Counted from the stretch's first letter, positions 15,776 through 24,668 are shown. The stretch is 50,982 bases of DNA from Prevotella sp. (GCA_031285905.1 JAITVH010000066.1:1-50982); one strand, 5' to 3'. Translations and numbers: made by a program. The notes: generated by a model from the sequence alone, not told the origin.

Positions 15776-16723
15776 ATGGCAAACAACATGTATGACATCT
15801 CGTCACTGACTTACCAACCATCCTCAAACATGGACTGGTTTACGAAAGCTGTATTCGGTGGCAAACTGATCGAAAAAGGGAAAATCACCCCTATCATCGG
15901 AGTAAAAGAATCGACCAAGCTAAACCTGATCGACCTGGCCGGAAACATTTTGCAGGCTGATAGCAGCGACTGCGCCTGGAGTCCGCAGCAGATGGCAAAA
16001 CTGAGCGAAAAGGAACTGAAGGTAAAAACCTACAAAATCAATCTTGAGCAATGTCTCGATGACCTTGAACGTAAGCGTACCATCTGGATGATGGGCCCGG
16101 GGGCTAAAAATCAGGAATTGCCCGACACACTGGAAGAAGCAACAATGACACTTCTGGCCAACGAACTAAGCAGCGAAATAGAAACAAAAATCTTTAACGG
16201 CGACAGTGCAAATGCAGGCGACTTTGACGGAGTAACCAAAGTATTGGAAAACAGTGCCGAAGCTATCCAAATGACGGGAGTAGCATTAACAAAAGATAAT
16301 GTGCTGGGCGAAATAGAAAAAGCATTTGCCGCATTGCCCGAAGATGTAGCTGCCGCAGGGCTTGAGAAAGAGAGTCTCAACATCTATGCATCTTATGCTA
16401 CATTGATGAAAGTAAAAATCGCATTGGGTGGTGTATTCGGCACAAATGTAGTGGTAAATCCAAACTTCATTGTAGAAAACAATGTGGTGAAGTACTTAGG
16501 CGTTGAAATAGTGGCAGTGAAAGGTATCGGCGAAAATGATATGGTAATAGCCGAAGCTTCCAACTTCCTGCTTGGTACAGATCTGCTGAACGACCTCGAA
16601 GAAATCCGCCTTGGACAATTCCCCGCTCCGAATGATAACAAAATATTCATCGACGGACGTTTGCGCTTAGGATTTACGATTCCATTCGAAGACGAAGTGG
16701 TGTTCTATAGTCCGAATAATTAA
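15776..16723 (+). CDS. Major capsid protein (HK97-like)
   Basis: This 315-residue protein has the size and composition of an HK97-fold major capsid protein. The N-terminal arm is MANNMYDISSLTYQPSSNMD. The middle includes ETKIFNGDSANAGDFDGVTK (about 138-157), then a helix of the A-domain type around AAAGLEKESLNIYASYATLM. The C-terminal part has NNVVKYLGVEIVAVKGIGEN, SNFLLGTDLLNDLEEIRLGQ and IDGRLRLGFTIPFEDEVVF. These are typical of capsid proteins in Bacteroidota siphoviruses and are consistent with its place right after a protease/scaffold gene. No frameshift or decay is visible. Confidence 0.8.
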   Translation: MANNMYDISSLTYQPSSNMDWFTKAVFGGKLIEKGKITPIIGVKESTKLNLIDLAGNILQADSSDCAWSPQQMAKLSEKELKVKTYKINLEQCLDDLERKRTIWMMGPGAKNQELPDTLEEATMTLLANELSSEIETKIFNGDSANAGDFDGVTKVLENSAEAIQMTGVALTKDNVLGEIEKAFAALPEDVAAAGLEKESLNIYASYATLMKVKIALGGVFGTNVVVNPNFIVENNVVKYLGVEIVAVKGIGENDMVIAEASNFLLGTDLLNDLEEIRLGQFPAPNDNKIFIDGRLRLGFTIPFEDEVVFYSPNN

Positions 16724-16727
16724 ACAA

Positions 16728-16860
16728 TTAGCAAATTCGGGAATTAGCAAATGTGAAAATAAATTTTCAAGTTAATTTCCATTGCTTTCAATATTTAATT
16801 TAACTGGCTGATTGGCGAAAATTATTTGCTAATCTGCTAATTTTCAAATCTTCAAATTAA
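16728..16860. repeat. Paired ATTAGCAAAT-type inverted repeats in capsid-tail spacer
   Basis: The spacer begins with two direct ATTAGCAAAT words (16729-16738 region and 16743-16752) and ends with ATTTGCTAAT and CTGCTAATTTTC (about 16822-16844). It can fold into a long stem. A single diverged copy (ATTAGCAGATTCG) is present at 17414-17426 before the next gene. I recall such words as common intergenic repeats in Bacteroidota. Confidence 0.65.
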
Positions 16861-16865
16861 TTATT

Positions 16866-17405
16866 ATGTCTTGTAAATTACAATCAAATATTACAAAAAA
16901 CAACTGTAACTATACAGTAGCCGGAGTCAAGGCTGTCTATCTGTTCAACTACGACTCGGCTAATACTTACGAACTTGGCACAAATGGCGAAATAGATACT
17001 ATCGCTCTGGCCGAAAACAATGCTAAAGCTTATAAAATCGACTTTGTAGATGGCACAGCTTCATTTACCGACGACCTGGCCGAAAACGGCAATGGAGGAA
17101 AATACCGCACACACACCCTCAACTTCTCCATCAGTAATTACGACTACAACATCCTCAATGAGGACAAAGCCCTCAGTCTGGGAAGATACACGGCTGTTGT
17201 TGTAGATAAGTCGGGGCGTGCCATCATACTTGGTCGTAACAATGGCCTTAGCGCTACATCTTTCAACTATTCATCGGGTGCGGCAGATGCCGATGCCAAC
17301 GGATGGACAGTGGTGATGGCCGGTACAGAGCTGGAAATGGGACGCCTGCTGAAAGACGAAAGTGTGATTAAAGCTATCACCGAACCCTCAATCATAATTC
17401 CATAA
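16866..17405 (+). CDS. Tail-tube-like protein 1
   Basis: This 179-residue protein is beta-rich, with the proportions of a phage tail tube or neck-completion subunit. It starts MSCKLQSNITKNNCNYTVAG and continues VKAVYLFNYDSANTYELG, with AYKIDFVDGTASFTDDLAEN and TLNFSISNYDYN strands. The end ELEMGRLLKDESVIKAITEP gives a helix and a strand. It shares its opening (MSC-K/R-L--NI---C-Y--GG/AG-) and overall strand order with the next gene, so they are paralogues. Tail tube proteins stack as hexamers around the tape measure. The assignment rests on size, paralogy and position after the capsid gene. Confidence 0.55.
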   Translation: MSCKLQSNITKNNCNYTVAGVKAVYLFNYDSANTYELGTNGEIDTIALAENNAKAYKIDFVDGTASFTDDLAENGNGGKYRTHTLNFSISNYDYNILNEDKALSLGRYTAVVVDKSGRAIILGRNNGLSATSFNYSSGAADADANGWTVVMAGTELEMGRLLKDESVIKAITEPSIIIP

Positions 17406-17446
17406 TATCACTAATTAGCAGATTCGAAAATTGGCAAATTGACACT

Positions 17447-18010
17447 ATGAGTTGCAGATTAATACAAAATATTAAACATACATGCGAATATAATCCCGGT
17501 GGTATCACCGAATTGTTTTTGCTGCCGGTAGACGATTTTATCACATACTATTTTCGTAACGATTCCCGGCGCGAGACATGCGATATCGACCGTGTATTCA
17601 TCAAGAAGGACAAAGATTATATACAGCTCGATGTAGTATCGCAGAGCAATTTTACAGAATCTTACGACAACGGGATATACAAGCAGCAGCTTACCACCTT
17701 TGTCCACACACTGCAACACTCAAAAACGGCCGACGCACTGATTGCCGAAAAAGGGAAATATATTACATTTTTCCGCACTGGGCAGGGACGTGTCTACACC
17801 TTTGGTTCCGATGGGGGAGCTTCATTCACCTTCACGCAGATCACCGGACAGACCGGTGAAGCATCGGGATACAATATCACTCTTAGTAAAAACTCAATAT
17901 ATCCGTTATTCGAAGTAGATGCCTACAAGTTCAATAAAGATCTTGTACTGAGCACAGAAAATAGAATTGTGCTACCTACCGAGGATATGAGATATGCAAT
18001 ATTAATATAA
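17447..18010 (+). CDS. Tail-tube-like protein 2 (paralogue)
   Basis: This 187-residue protein starts MSCRLIQNIKHTCEYNPGGI, like the preceding gene, and carries similar beta blocks: TELFLLPVDDFITYYF, NGIYKQQLTTFVHTLQHSKT and TFTQITGQTGEASGYNITLS. It ends in a strand-rich RIVLPTEDMRYAILI. Two tube-like paralogues in a row suggest one main tube and one terminator or neck protein, or a recent duplication with role change. A 41-base spacer with a diverged ATTAGCAAAT repeat separates it from the preceding gene. The next gene begins seven bases after its stop, so it is in the same operon. Confidence 0.55.
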   Translation: MSCRLIQNIKHTCEYNPGGITELFLLPVDDFITYYFRNDSRRETCDIDRVFIKKDKDYIQLDVVSQSNFTESYDNGIYKQQLTTFVHTLQHSKTADALIAEKGKYITFFRTGQGRVYTFGSDGGASFTFTQITGQTGEASGYNITLSKNSIYPLFEVDAYKFNKDLVLSTENRIVLPTEDMRYAILI

Positions 18011-18017
18011 CAAAAAT

Positions 18018-18437
18018 ATGGCAAAACAATTAGCACCAGTTCCTCTTTCCGAATTACCGGAAGTGGAGAAACCCGACAACTTTTACCTGTTTGGTACGGA
18101 AGAACTCAAAGACGGCACACTCGATTCGCGGAAATATAAGCTGGAGAATCTCGTTGAATACGCTAAAAAGCTACAGTTCGAACGACGGATCTCGCTGAAT
18201 ATGGAAAAAAGTACTCAAACCATATTCATAGGAGAAGAAATGACAATATACAGAGCCGAAGGGTATAATATATCGGAACTGACAATCGATCATCAGACAA
18301 TCCCCATAGGAATCGATCTTGGCAATCAAAGCCTGAAGATAGCGGCTAAATCTCTGGTAGAGTTTAAGATTGTTCCTCAACTAACAGATCCTGCAACTTA
18401 CATCTTCGTATTTGCACGGGCAAAGGTTCCGGAATAA
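18018..18437 (+). CDS. Small virion-operon protein of unknown role
   Basis: I do not recognise this 139-residue protein. The first third is polar and Pro-rich (LAPVPLSELPEVEKPDNFYL), with a FGTEELKDGTLDSRKYKLEN segment similar in style to N-terminal anchors of phage fibre or fibre-associated proteins. The rest is beta-stranded (TIFIGEEMTIYRAEGYNISE, LKIAAKSLVEFKIVPQLTD) and could be an immunoglobulin-like domain. It starts seven bases after the preceding stop and reads toward the fibre gene, so a tail-tip or fibre-attachment role is reasonable but unproven. Confidence 0.5.
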   Translation: MAKQLAPVPLSELPEVEKPDNFYLFGTEELKDGTLDSRKYKLENLVEYAKKLQFERRISLNMEKSTQTIFIGEEMTIYRAEGYNISELTIDHQTIPIGIDLGNQSLKIAAKSLVEFKIVPQLTDPATYIFVFARAKVPE

Positions 18438-18489
18438 CAGAGTAGTTCCCCATAATTATATAACTAACAATACCCAAAAAGAAAAAATT

Positions 18490-18708
18490 ATGATATATAA
18501 CGTAAAATATACCAAGAAAGAAGATGATCAGATAATCAATGAATTTACATGGGAGATAGATGATAATATATTTTTTGATTGGCAACCCGAAAATTTCCAG
18601 ATGATCTTCAGAGAAATACAAACAGCTAATATAGGCGTTTTTGATAACTGCTCTATAATGCTGCTAGAAGCTACCAGAAGAATAGTAATAACAGAAAAAA
18701 CTGAATAA
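18490..18708 (+). CDS. Small protein upstream of the fibre gene
   Basis: This 72-residue protein starts at MIYNVKYTKKEDDQIINEFT. An upstream in-frame start at 18412 would overlap the preceding gene and is not preferred. It has an acidic and aromatic middle (WEIDDNIFFDWQPENFQ) and a basic C-terminal strand pair (LLEATRRIVITEKTE). I recognise no family. Its stop is two bases before the ATG of the fibre gene, so it is very likely translated with it and could be a chaperone or a small tail subunit. Confidence 0.5.
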   Translation: MIYNVKYTKKEDDQIINEFTWEIDDNIFFDWQPENFQMIFREIQTANIGVFDNCSIMLLEATRRIVITEKTE

Positions 18709-18710
18709 AC

Positions 18711-20693
18711 ATGGGACAATACACATTTAAAGAACAATATACCGACCTGAACGGCACACCCATAGGGGGAACTTTCTTTTCTACCACCGGAGTAGGAACC
18801 GTGGGAAGCCGTGAGTTTCCCCGGACAGCACTACCATCAATCGCACTGCCTGCTGTATATACCAATAACTTCATCTTCGGTTATGGCTATTTCAATAATA
18901 CATTGAATACAACAGTAGGTTATTACTCAGGCTTCTATAACATAATCGGACAGGGAATCGGAAAAACGGTTTTAAAAACTAATATAAGTGCTCCCCATGC
19001 TTTTTATGGTTTAGATTTTAATTTTAAAGACTTGACGATAGAAAATCTAAATGTCATACCAAATGATGTCGCGTCCAAAAGATTATCGTTTTTCAATTGT
19101 GAAATACGTGAAATCCCTACCCTTGGTTCTGTATCTACTTTTAATAGCGTCTCTAAGTGCCTGATGAAGGGAGTTAAATGGAATATTGGGCAATCACATT
19201 CTTACGTAGACGTTGATAACCAGACTATATTTAATTCAAACTTAAATATTTACGATGGATGTATGGTACGTTTATCAGCCTCTGACATCACCAGTACAAT
19301 ATATCGTAACCTTTACATTGCATTCAACGATTGTCGCTTCCTAATTGCTAACGAGGCAGAGGCCAGTCTTCTGACGCCTGTAGATGAAAACAACAACATT
19401 ATTGAAAATCCGACAGAATCCGATTATCGCAATGAATTTGTGAGACGTTGTCAAATACAGGGAATAAGCCTTCCCTATATTACTGATTATAATGAGACTA
19501 TACCTATAGGCAGGTGGGTATTTGCAAACGGATCGGCTATAAACGGCTTAGTATTAAGAAACTCAATTATAAATAATTTTGAAAAACGTCGCTTCATATT
19601 TTTTGGTTATAATTCTGAGAGAAGTGAAAAAATAGAAATCACAAACCAAAAGAATATTCCTGCCAGTATTTCAGCAAGTAACCCTAGTCAGGGAGTGGTT
19701 ATTAGCGATGGATCGATTAGTTTGTCATCCGATGTCGACATATCAAAAAGGACAAAAAGTTTTTTTACTTCCAATATCATCTGGCTGGGAGGCATGTCTG
19801 TACTCAATAGCCTGAAAACCATCAACAATTTTCCTGAAGGATATGGCATTATACTGGACAACAAAGAAAATATGGCTGAAAACCCAACTCTATCGGGAAA
19901 CATTCAGACTGATAAGACCTATATCATAAGATCAAACAATCCGGATATGGCAACAGTCACGTATGACGGGAAGACCTATAATTCATCTATCGGGAACCGA
20001 AATAATGTATTCAGGGGAACGTCTATTACAACATTCGTTACCTCATCCAATGCCGTAGTATATGAGATATTAGATGAAGTTCAATATCAAACAGTTGGTC
20101 TGCGCATTGTAAACAAAATACCTGAAACAAAGATAACATCGGGGAACTTGACAAACGGATATTGGTATCTGGTGGAACATGATAATGAACAGAGTAACAC
20201 AACAGATTATATCACTTATAAGGGTGTTAATTATCCGTCATTGTCATCCTTTCTGGTAGATGCTTCCGACCTGACATTTAGCAAGACAGGCAGTATACAT
20301 TTGCGCCGCTGCTGGAAAGATGATTTTGATTCCACTACCGAGACTCTGGACAAAACTTTCTGGCAAAATGGACAAAAGCCTAAATGGGTAGATGTATTGC
20401 CCGAAGATCCCCGCTGCTTGATGAAAGGGAATACAGATAAAGAAGTAGAAATGCAAACAGATACCAAAGATACCTATATTGCATCTGGACATCCCGATTT
20501 TTATAAATACCTCCTGGAGTTATCAGGCACCAAAAAGCCTGCCTTTCAGATAAGAGGCACATATATGCAATGTATAATACGTAAAGTACAGGAACTTAGA
20601 GGCTGGATGGAAAATGAGATGAAGAATGCTGAACAGGAAGCCGGAGCGCCAAAAGCCAGGCAGAAACAGACAGAGGAAGCATTAGATAAATAG
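18711..20693 (+). CDS. Fibre/tailspike-like protein
   Basis: This 660-residue protein looks like a receptor-binding fibre or spike. Residues about 1-110 include a start without signal peptide (MGQYTFKEQYTDLNGTPIGG) and an Ala/Pro-rich segment. Residues about 70-380 carry short strand-turn repeats typical of a right-handed beta-helix (HAFYGLDFNFKDLTIENLNV, NIYDGCMVRLSASDIT). The C-terminal 60 residues form an amphipathic helix with a coiled-coil pattern (MENEMKNAEQEAGAPKARQK), which could trimerise. No enzyme motif is recognised. It is the last gene of the virion operon and is followed by a strong hairpin. Confidence 0.7.
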   Translation: MGQYTFKEQYTDLNGTPIGGTFFSTTGVGTVGSREFPRTALPSIALPAVYTNNFIFGYGYFNNTLNTTVGYYSGFYNIIGQGIGKTVLKTNISAPHAFYGLDFNFKDLTIENLNVIPNDVASKRLSFFNCEIREIPTLGSVSTFNSVSKCLMKGVKWNIGQSHSYVDVDNQTIFNSNLNIYDGCMVRLSASDITSTIYRNLYIAFNDCRFLIANEAEASLLTPVDENNNIIENPTESDYRNEFVRRCQIQGISLPYITDYNETIPIGRWVFANGSAINGLVLRNSIINNFEKRRFIFFGYNSERSEKIEITNQKNIPASISASNPSQGVVISDGSISLSSDVDISKRTKSFFTSNIIWLGGMSVLNSLKTINNFPEGYGIILDNKENMAENPTLSGNIQTDKTYIIRSNNPDMATVTYDGKTYNSSIGNRNNVFRGTSITTFVTSSNAVVYEILDEVQYQTVGLRIVNKIPETKITSGNLTNGYWYLVEHDNEQSNTTDYITYKGVNYPSLSSFLVDASDLTFSKTGSIHLRRCWKDDFDSTTETLDKTFWQNGQKPKWVDVLPEDPRCLMKGNTDKEVEMQTDTKDTYIASGHPDFYKYLLELSGTKKPAFQIRGTYMQCIIRKVQELRGWMENEMKNAEQEAGAPKARQKQTEEALDK

Positions 20694-20710
20694 AATTATG
20701 AATATAAAAA

Positions 20711-20736
20711 ATGCCGGAGATTTACTACTCCGGCAT
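20711..20736. terminator. Bidirectional hairpin at the end of the virion operon
   Basis: A perfect 9-bp stem (atgccggag / ctccggcat) closes an eight-base loop, 17 bases after the fibre stop. Flanking A-rich and T-rich bases on both sides let it serve the + operon and the convergent ThuA-like gene. It marks the right boundary of the phage-derived segment. Confidence 0.75.
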
Positions 20737-20761
20737 ATTAGTTTATGACTTTTTCTATCAA

Positions 20762-21673
20762 TTATTTTGCTTTATAGTCTTTCCTCATACTCACTTGCGT
20801 CTCTGTGGGAAAATCAGCCGGCACGGGTTGCTTTACTTTACCTGTAGCTGCCCATTCGCTACCACGCAGAAGCAAGACCTGAAAACCTGTACATTGCATC
20901 GAAGGGTTATTTTCAGCCGTTTCGCCCGTATGTCCCAGCATGGTGTGAAAGATACGCCCTTTTCCAAATGAAACGGTAAATATCAATGGCTCTTCGCGAC
21001 CCGACCCTCCTGTTTCAGTATCGGAAAAAGCCGTATAAAGCAAATCTTTGATATTACCTGGCCCGCGCATACGGTCATATAGTTCGTCCTTTGCATGTTT
21101 CCATTTAGCCGGCAGCCCCTTGGTTATAGGATGTTTTTCGTTACGGGCATTTAACACATACTCATGTTGCTTACCATGCGAACCACCAGTTCCGGCCGAA
21201 AAGTCTTTCACCAGCTTGCCGTCTTTCCAATACACCCACGGGCCCGATTTTTCGTTACGGTCGTTCCAGCCGCCAAGGGCAATTATCTCATTATATTCTT
21301 TCCAGTTGGTAAAAGCGTTGTCTGCTGCATGAAAGACAACCACTCCCCCGCCCTTTTTCACAAAATCGAGAAAGCGCTGATTGGTCTGCTCCGGCCAGTC
21401 ATCACCTACATAGTCGAGTACAACCAACTGATAAGAGGTAAAATCGAGCACAAAACGGCTCATATCGTCTCCCGGAAGCGGAGACACAGCCAGATCGACA
21501 TCGAACAATTCTGAATTTTCAAGGATTTGTTCCAATACCAAATGGCTGACTTGCCAGTTGTGGTTGTTTTGCCCTGTTATAATAAGGGTTTTTATAGGGT
21601 TTTCTGCGAAAATATTTGTAATAAGGAATAATGAAGCGATAAGCAGTGATAATTTAGAAATCAGTGTTTTCAT
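20762..21673 (-). CDS. Secreted ThuA-domain protein
   Basis: This 303-residue protein has a signal peptide, MKTLISKLSLLIASLFLITN, with likely cleavage after FAEN. It resembles ThuA-like glutamine-amidotransferase-fold proteins: KTLIITGQNNHNWQVSHLVL (about 29-48), DYVGDDWPEQTN, FVKKGGGVVVFHAADNAFTN, and the C-terminal GKGRIFHTMLGHTGE. ThuA-like proteins appear in disaccharide or glycoside uptake loci and have no well-proven reaction. The Cys of true class I amidotransferases is not evident. It is convergent with the virion operon and is the first host-type gene on its right side. Confidence 0.8.
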   Translation of the reverse strand: MKTLISKLSLLIASLFLITNIFAENPIKTLIITGQNNHNWQVSHLVLEQILENSELFDVDLAVSPLPGDDMSRFVLDFTSYQLVVLDYVGDDWPEQTNQRFLDFVKKGGGVVVFHAADNAFTNWKEYNEIIALGGWNDRNEKSGPWVYWKDGKLVKDFSAGTGGSHGKQHEYVLNARNEKHPITKGLPAKWKHAKDELYDRMRGPGNIKDLLYTAFSDTETGGSGREEPLIFTVSFGKGRIFHTMLGHTGETAENNPSMQCTGFQVLLLRGSEWAATGKVKQPVPADFPTETQVSMRKDYKAK

Positions 21674-22185
21674 ATGGCAGACATTTATTAATCGATATTT
21701 CTCATTTGAGGATAAAGATAGTAAATAAACATATATACGATGATATAGTAAAAAAGGATTTTGAAGAAAACAGCTTTTATTATCAAGTCTATAATCTTTA
21801 TTAAAATATGAACTACTAAAGAATCTTAATATACTCTTTTAACCTATATAAAGTTTTTTCAAAGTTTGCTTTTCCGGTAGAAAAACTGTTATTTTGCTTT
21901 CGATTTGAAGATAATATATTGTGTCTATTTTGGCCAAAGGAAAACCCTGCAACGAACATGAACAACGAATGCCCCATGTAGCTGCAAAAAAATTCTGAGA
22001 TATATTGTATTGTCATGGCACCAGGAAGTGATTCCTCCATCTTACAACGATTCGGTAGTATTATGTTTCATTCAGTGGATAATAATACAAAACATTGAAC
22101 CTGTTGTTATTCGCTTCTAATATAAAATTAGAGGCACTAACGAATTTATATACTATTTAAAGTACAAAAATTAAAATCCACAGTC
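21674..22185. other. Spacer between ThuA-like and FISUMP genes
   Basis: A 512-base AT-rich stretch. A possible 74-codon reading on the complement (21816-22040) has no recognisable domain and is probably noise. Near the right end, CGAATTTATATACTA at 22141-22155 resembles the shared virion element at 11 of 15 bases and lies 30 bases before the FISUMP ATG; this is weak evidence. A short stem (tctaat/attaga) lies near 22117-22133. I see no RNA gene. Confidence 0.4.
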
Positions 22186-23481
22186 ATGCGTAAAAATGTG
22201 ATTCTGTTTTTATGTGGCCTACTCCTCTTTTCCAATGTCTCATCTTATCCACAAGTAACTATAGGTGCAGACATAGAACCCAACAAAGGTTCTTTGCTCG
22301 ATATTAAACAGCTGGGGTCAGAAAACAAGGCCACAGCGACTAAAGGCTTAATGTTGCCGAGAGTTAATTTATCTGATCTCACCAAGCTTTATCCCATGCT
22401 TGAGAACGATGAAGAATATAAAAATAATATAAACGGGAAACAAGATGAACAGAATAAGGTACATACAGGCCTAACCGTATATAATGTAGGAGGAGACCAA
22501 TGCCGTATGCCATATCTGGTCAGCGGAGTCTATACATGGGATGGAGCAGAATGGGTTCCCCTCAGCTACAATCAGTCTAGTGGAGTATTATCCTTTAAAG
22601 ATCAGGACGGAAACAGCTTCAAGGCCTATACTTTTGGGGAGGCAGGTACCTAGATGACCGAAAACCTGAGAGCCAAAACATATGCCAATGGCAGTCCTGC
22701 TCCCACCCTTAATTCGGCACAAAGTGAAACAGATAAATATTACTGTTATCCGGCTCCCTTCAATAATCCGAATGGATTAACAGACGGGACAAATGACAAG
22801 TATTTCAAAGCTCAACCAGCTATCGGTCTACTCTATAACAAAGCGGCAGCACTCAATGGAGAAAACACGTGGACAGAAGAACAAGAACAGGTTCAGGGAG
22901 ACATTCCCGGGCCAAATGAAGTTGAATCGGTTGCTCCTAACGGACGGATACAAGGAATCTGCCCCAATGGCTGGCACCTTCCTAGCGACAGGGAGTGGAA
23001 CAAGTTGGAAAAGGAGATTTACAACCATCCCGAAAAATACAGTTCTTATACACAAACAGAAGCCCAACAATGGAATCCTCAGAGTTGGAATCCGGTATGG
23101 GAAACTACCGAATCGCTGGCAGGAACAAATCGGGGATCATCTACAGATGAAGGCCATGGCAGGGCTATGATGAGCCCCTGCAAATTACCTGACAGCCCAT
23201 ATCAAGGTAATTATACCGGAAAAAGTAATATCAGCTCTTTAGGAGGATTTGAAGTGTTGCTGACCGGTTGTGCAATTGATGGCAAGATATCTGATAAAAT
23301 AGACCAGTATGGCTATACCACTTACTTTTGGACAAGCAGTACTTCATTTGGTGGTTTATTAGGCTGGTTTCGTAATATAGGTGTGGGAAACAGCTTATTA
23401 GGAAAGTCTGTTGCAAGACACCGATTACACATGAGTGGTTCACCCGGGCCATTATTTTCTATCAGATGTAAACAAAACTAA
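22186..23481 (+). pseudogene. FISUMP-domain secreted protein interrupted by one amber codon
   Basis: Two same-frame halves, 22186-22650 and 22654-23481, are separated by a single TAG at 22651. Read through, they make about 431 residues. The first half has a signal peptide (MRKNVILFLCGLLLFSNVSS) and a DIKQLGSENKATATKGLMLP module usual before FISUMP domains. The second half begins MTENLRAKTYANGSPAP and contains GICPNGWHLPSDREWNKLE and an end with LFSIRCKQN, as in the Fibrobacter succinogenes major paralogous domain. Family members have Trp-Met-x-Glu-Asn-Leu at this point, so TGG to TAG is the simplest history. Both halves are otherwise clean, so the change is recent, or suppressed, or a sequencing error. 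Confidence 0.8.
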
Positions 23482-23521
23482 GAAAACTATCCTCAAGTAG
23501 AAAAAGTGACCAAAAAGAGAA

Positions 23522-23542
23522 AGGTTGTCATCCCGACAACCT
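23522..23542 (+). terminator. Hairpin after the FISUMP gene
   Basis: A perfect 8-bp stem (aggttgtc / gacaacct) with a five-base loop lies 40 bases after the stop. It lacks a good T-run, so terminator strength is uncertain. Confidence 0.45.
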
Positions 23543-23759
23543 CAATCTTATAAAACCTTAAATCTAATACTATGAAAAACACAATATATAGACGTTTGAA
23601 AAGCCAAAATGTTTAACCGAAACGTAAAAAAATATCATAAAAAAAGTTAACATCCTCTAGATATGAAGTGCTTCGAATAGCAAAAACTATTCAAAGCCCT
23701 GAATAGAAAAGGATTTTGAAGATAAAAGGAAATTGAGGGAGAATATAAAAAGATAAAAC

Positions 23760-24668
23760 CTATTTGTTCAATTTATCAATATTGTATTTCTGAGCATACA
23801 GGTGATGGATAATACCGTCTACCAATCCGACTTTAGGCACATAAATCTCGTTAACTTTACATATTTTACACACTGTCAGAAATATTTTGAGGGCAGGAAC
23901 AATCACATCGGCACGATATGTATTCAGCTTAAAGTTGAGGATGCGTTCTTCGTAGCTTAAGTCATTGAGGCTATCGTAAAGCACTTGCACTTCGGCATAA
24001 GTAAGAGGAACCCGCGTGGTCTTGCCCAGTATCTTTTGCACTTTGTTTATATTTCCACCCGATGCTATGATACTCAGGGGAGCATATTGCTCATAAATAT
24101 CCTTGAGCCAGTCTTTGAAACGTTTTTGTTCGTCATCTTTCACAGCATCTACCAAGAAGCGGACTGTACCCATCTGAAAAGAATTGGAAGTGATCTTGCG
24201 CTGCTTACTGAACACTACAACCTCAGTACTGCCGCCGCCCACATCCACATACAGATAGTTACGGCTTTTATCCATCACACTATCAAGGCCTCCAGCGTCA
24301 AATATCATATCGGCTTCTTCCTGCCCGTCAATAATTTCTATATTGATCCCACTTTCGCTGAGGATAGCATCTGTGATCTCTTTTCCGTTGCGGGCATCGC
24401 GCATGGCACTGGTCGCACAGGCGCGGTAACTCTCTACACTATAGGCCTTCATCAGATACGAAAAACCTTTCATGGCGGCTATCAGACGTTGTTTTTTATC
24501 TTCGTTGATCTCGCCCTTGGTAAATACATCCTCGCCCAAACGGATCGGTACACGCAAATAAGCTGTCTTTTTAAAATCAGGCGCAGACTTGTCTCCCTCT
24601 ATATTATTAATCAGCAGGCGAACGGCGTTAGAGCCAATATCTATTCCTGCAAAAATATCCGTATTCAT
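23760..24668 (-). CDS. ppx: Exopolyphosphatase / Ppx-GppA phosphatase
   Basis: This 302-residue protein belongs to the Ppx/GppA family in the ASKHA superfamily, which releases phosphate from polyphosphate or from pppGpp. The first nucleotide-binding loop is FAGIDIGSNAVRLLI (about 5-19). The second is YLYVDVGGGSTEVVVF near residue 138. FKMRAYSVESYRACATSAMRDA-type text near 80-95 and an IASGGNINKVQKI block near 201-213 complete the fold. It is the short form (about 300 residues) without the C-terminal HD-like domain of E. coli Ppx. Polyphosphate kinase lies 2 kb away on the same strand, so the two probably act on the same polymer, although a + strand gene separates them. Confidence 0.9.
   Translation of the reverse strand: MNTDIFAGIDIGSNAVRLLINNIEGDKSAPDFKKTAYLRVPIRLGEDVFTKGEINEDKKQRLIAAMKGFSYLMKAYSVESYRACATSAMRDARNGKEITDAILSESGINIEIIDGQEEADMIFDAGGLDSVMDKSRNYLYVDVGGGSTEVVVFSKQRKITSNSFQMGTVRFLVDAVKDDEQKRFKDWLKDIYEQYAPLSIIASGGNINKVQKILGKTTRVPLTYAEVQVLYDSLNDLSYEERILNFKLNTYRADVIVPALKIFLTVCKICKVNEIYVPKVGLVDGIIHHLYAQKYNIDKLNK

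Noticed and set aside
18711..20693. Diversity-generating retroelement target in the fibre gene
   Set aside because: No reverse transcriptase gene and no template repeat in the window.
1..20740. Contractile injection system or tailocin
   Set aside because: No sheath, spike, AAA+ ATPase or contractile baseplate genes; portal and capsid are present instead.
21816..22040. 74-codon frame on the complement in the ThuA-FISUMP spacer
   Set aside because: No domain, no credible signal, atypical composition; probably noise.
23572..23616. 14-codon frame starting ATGAAAAACACA after the FISUMP gene
   Set aside because: Too short and without a family; could be the relic of a gene start, but nothing supports it.
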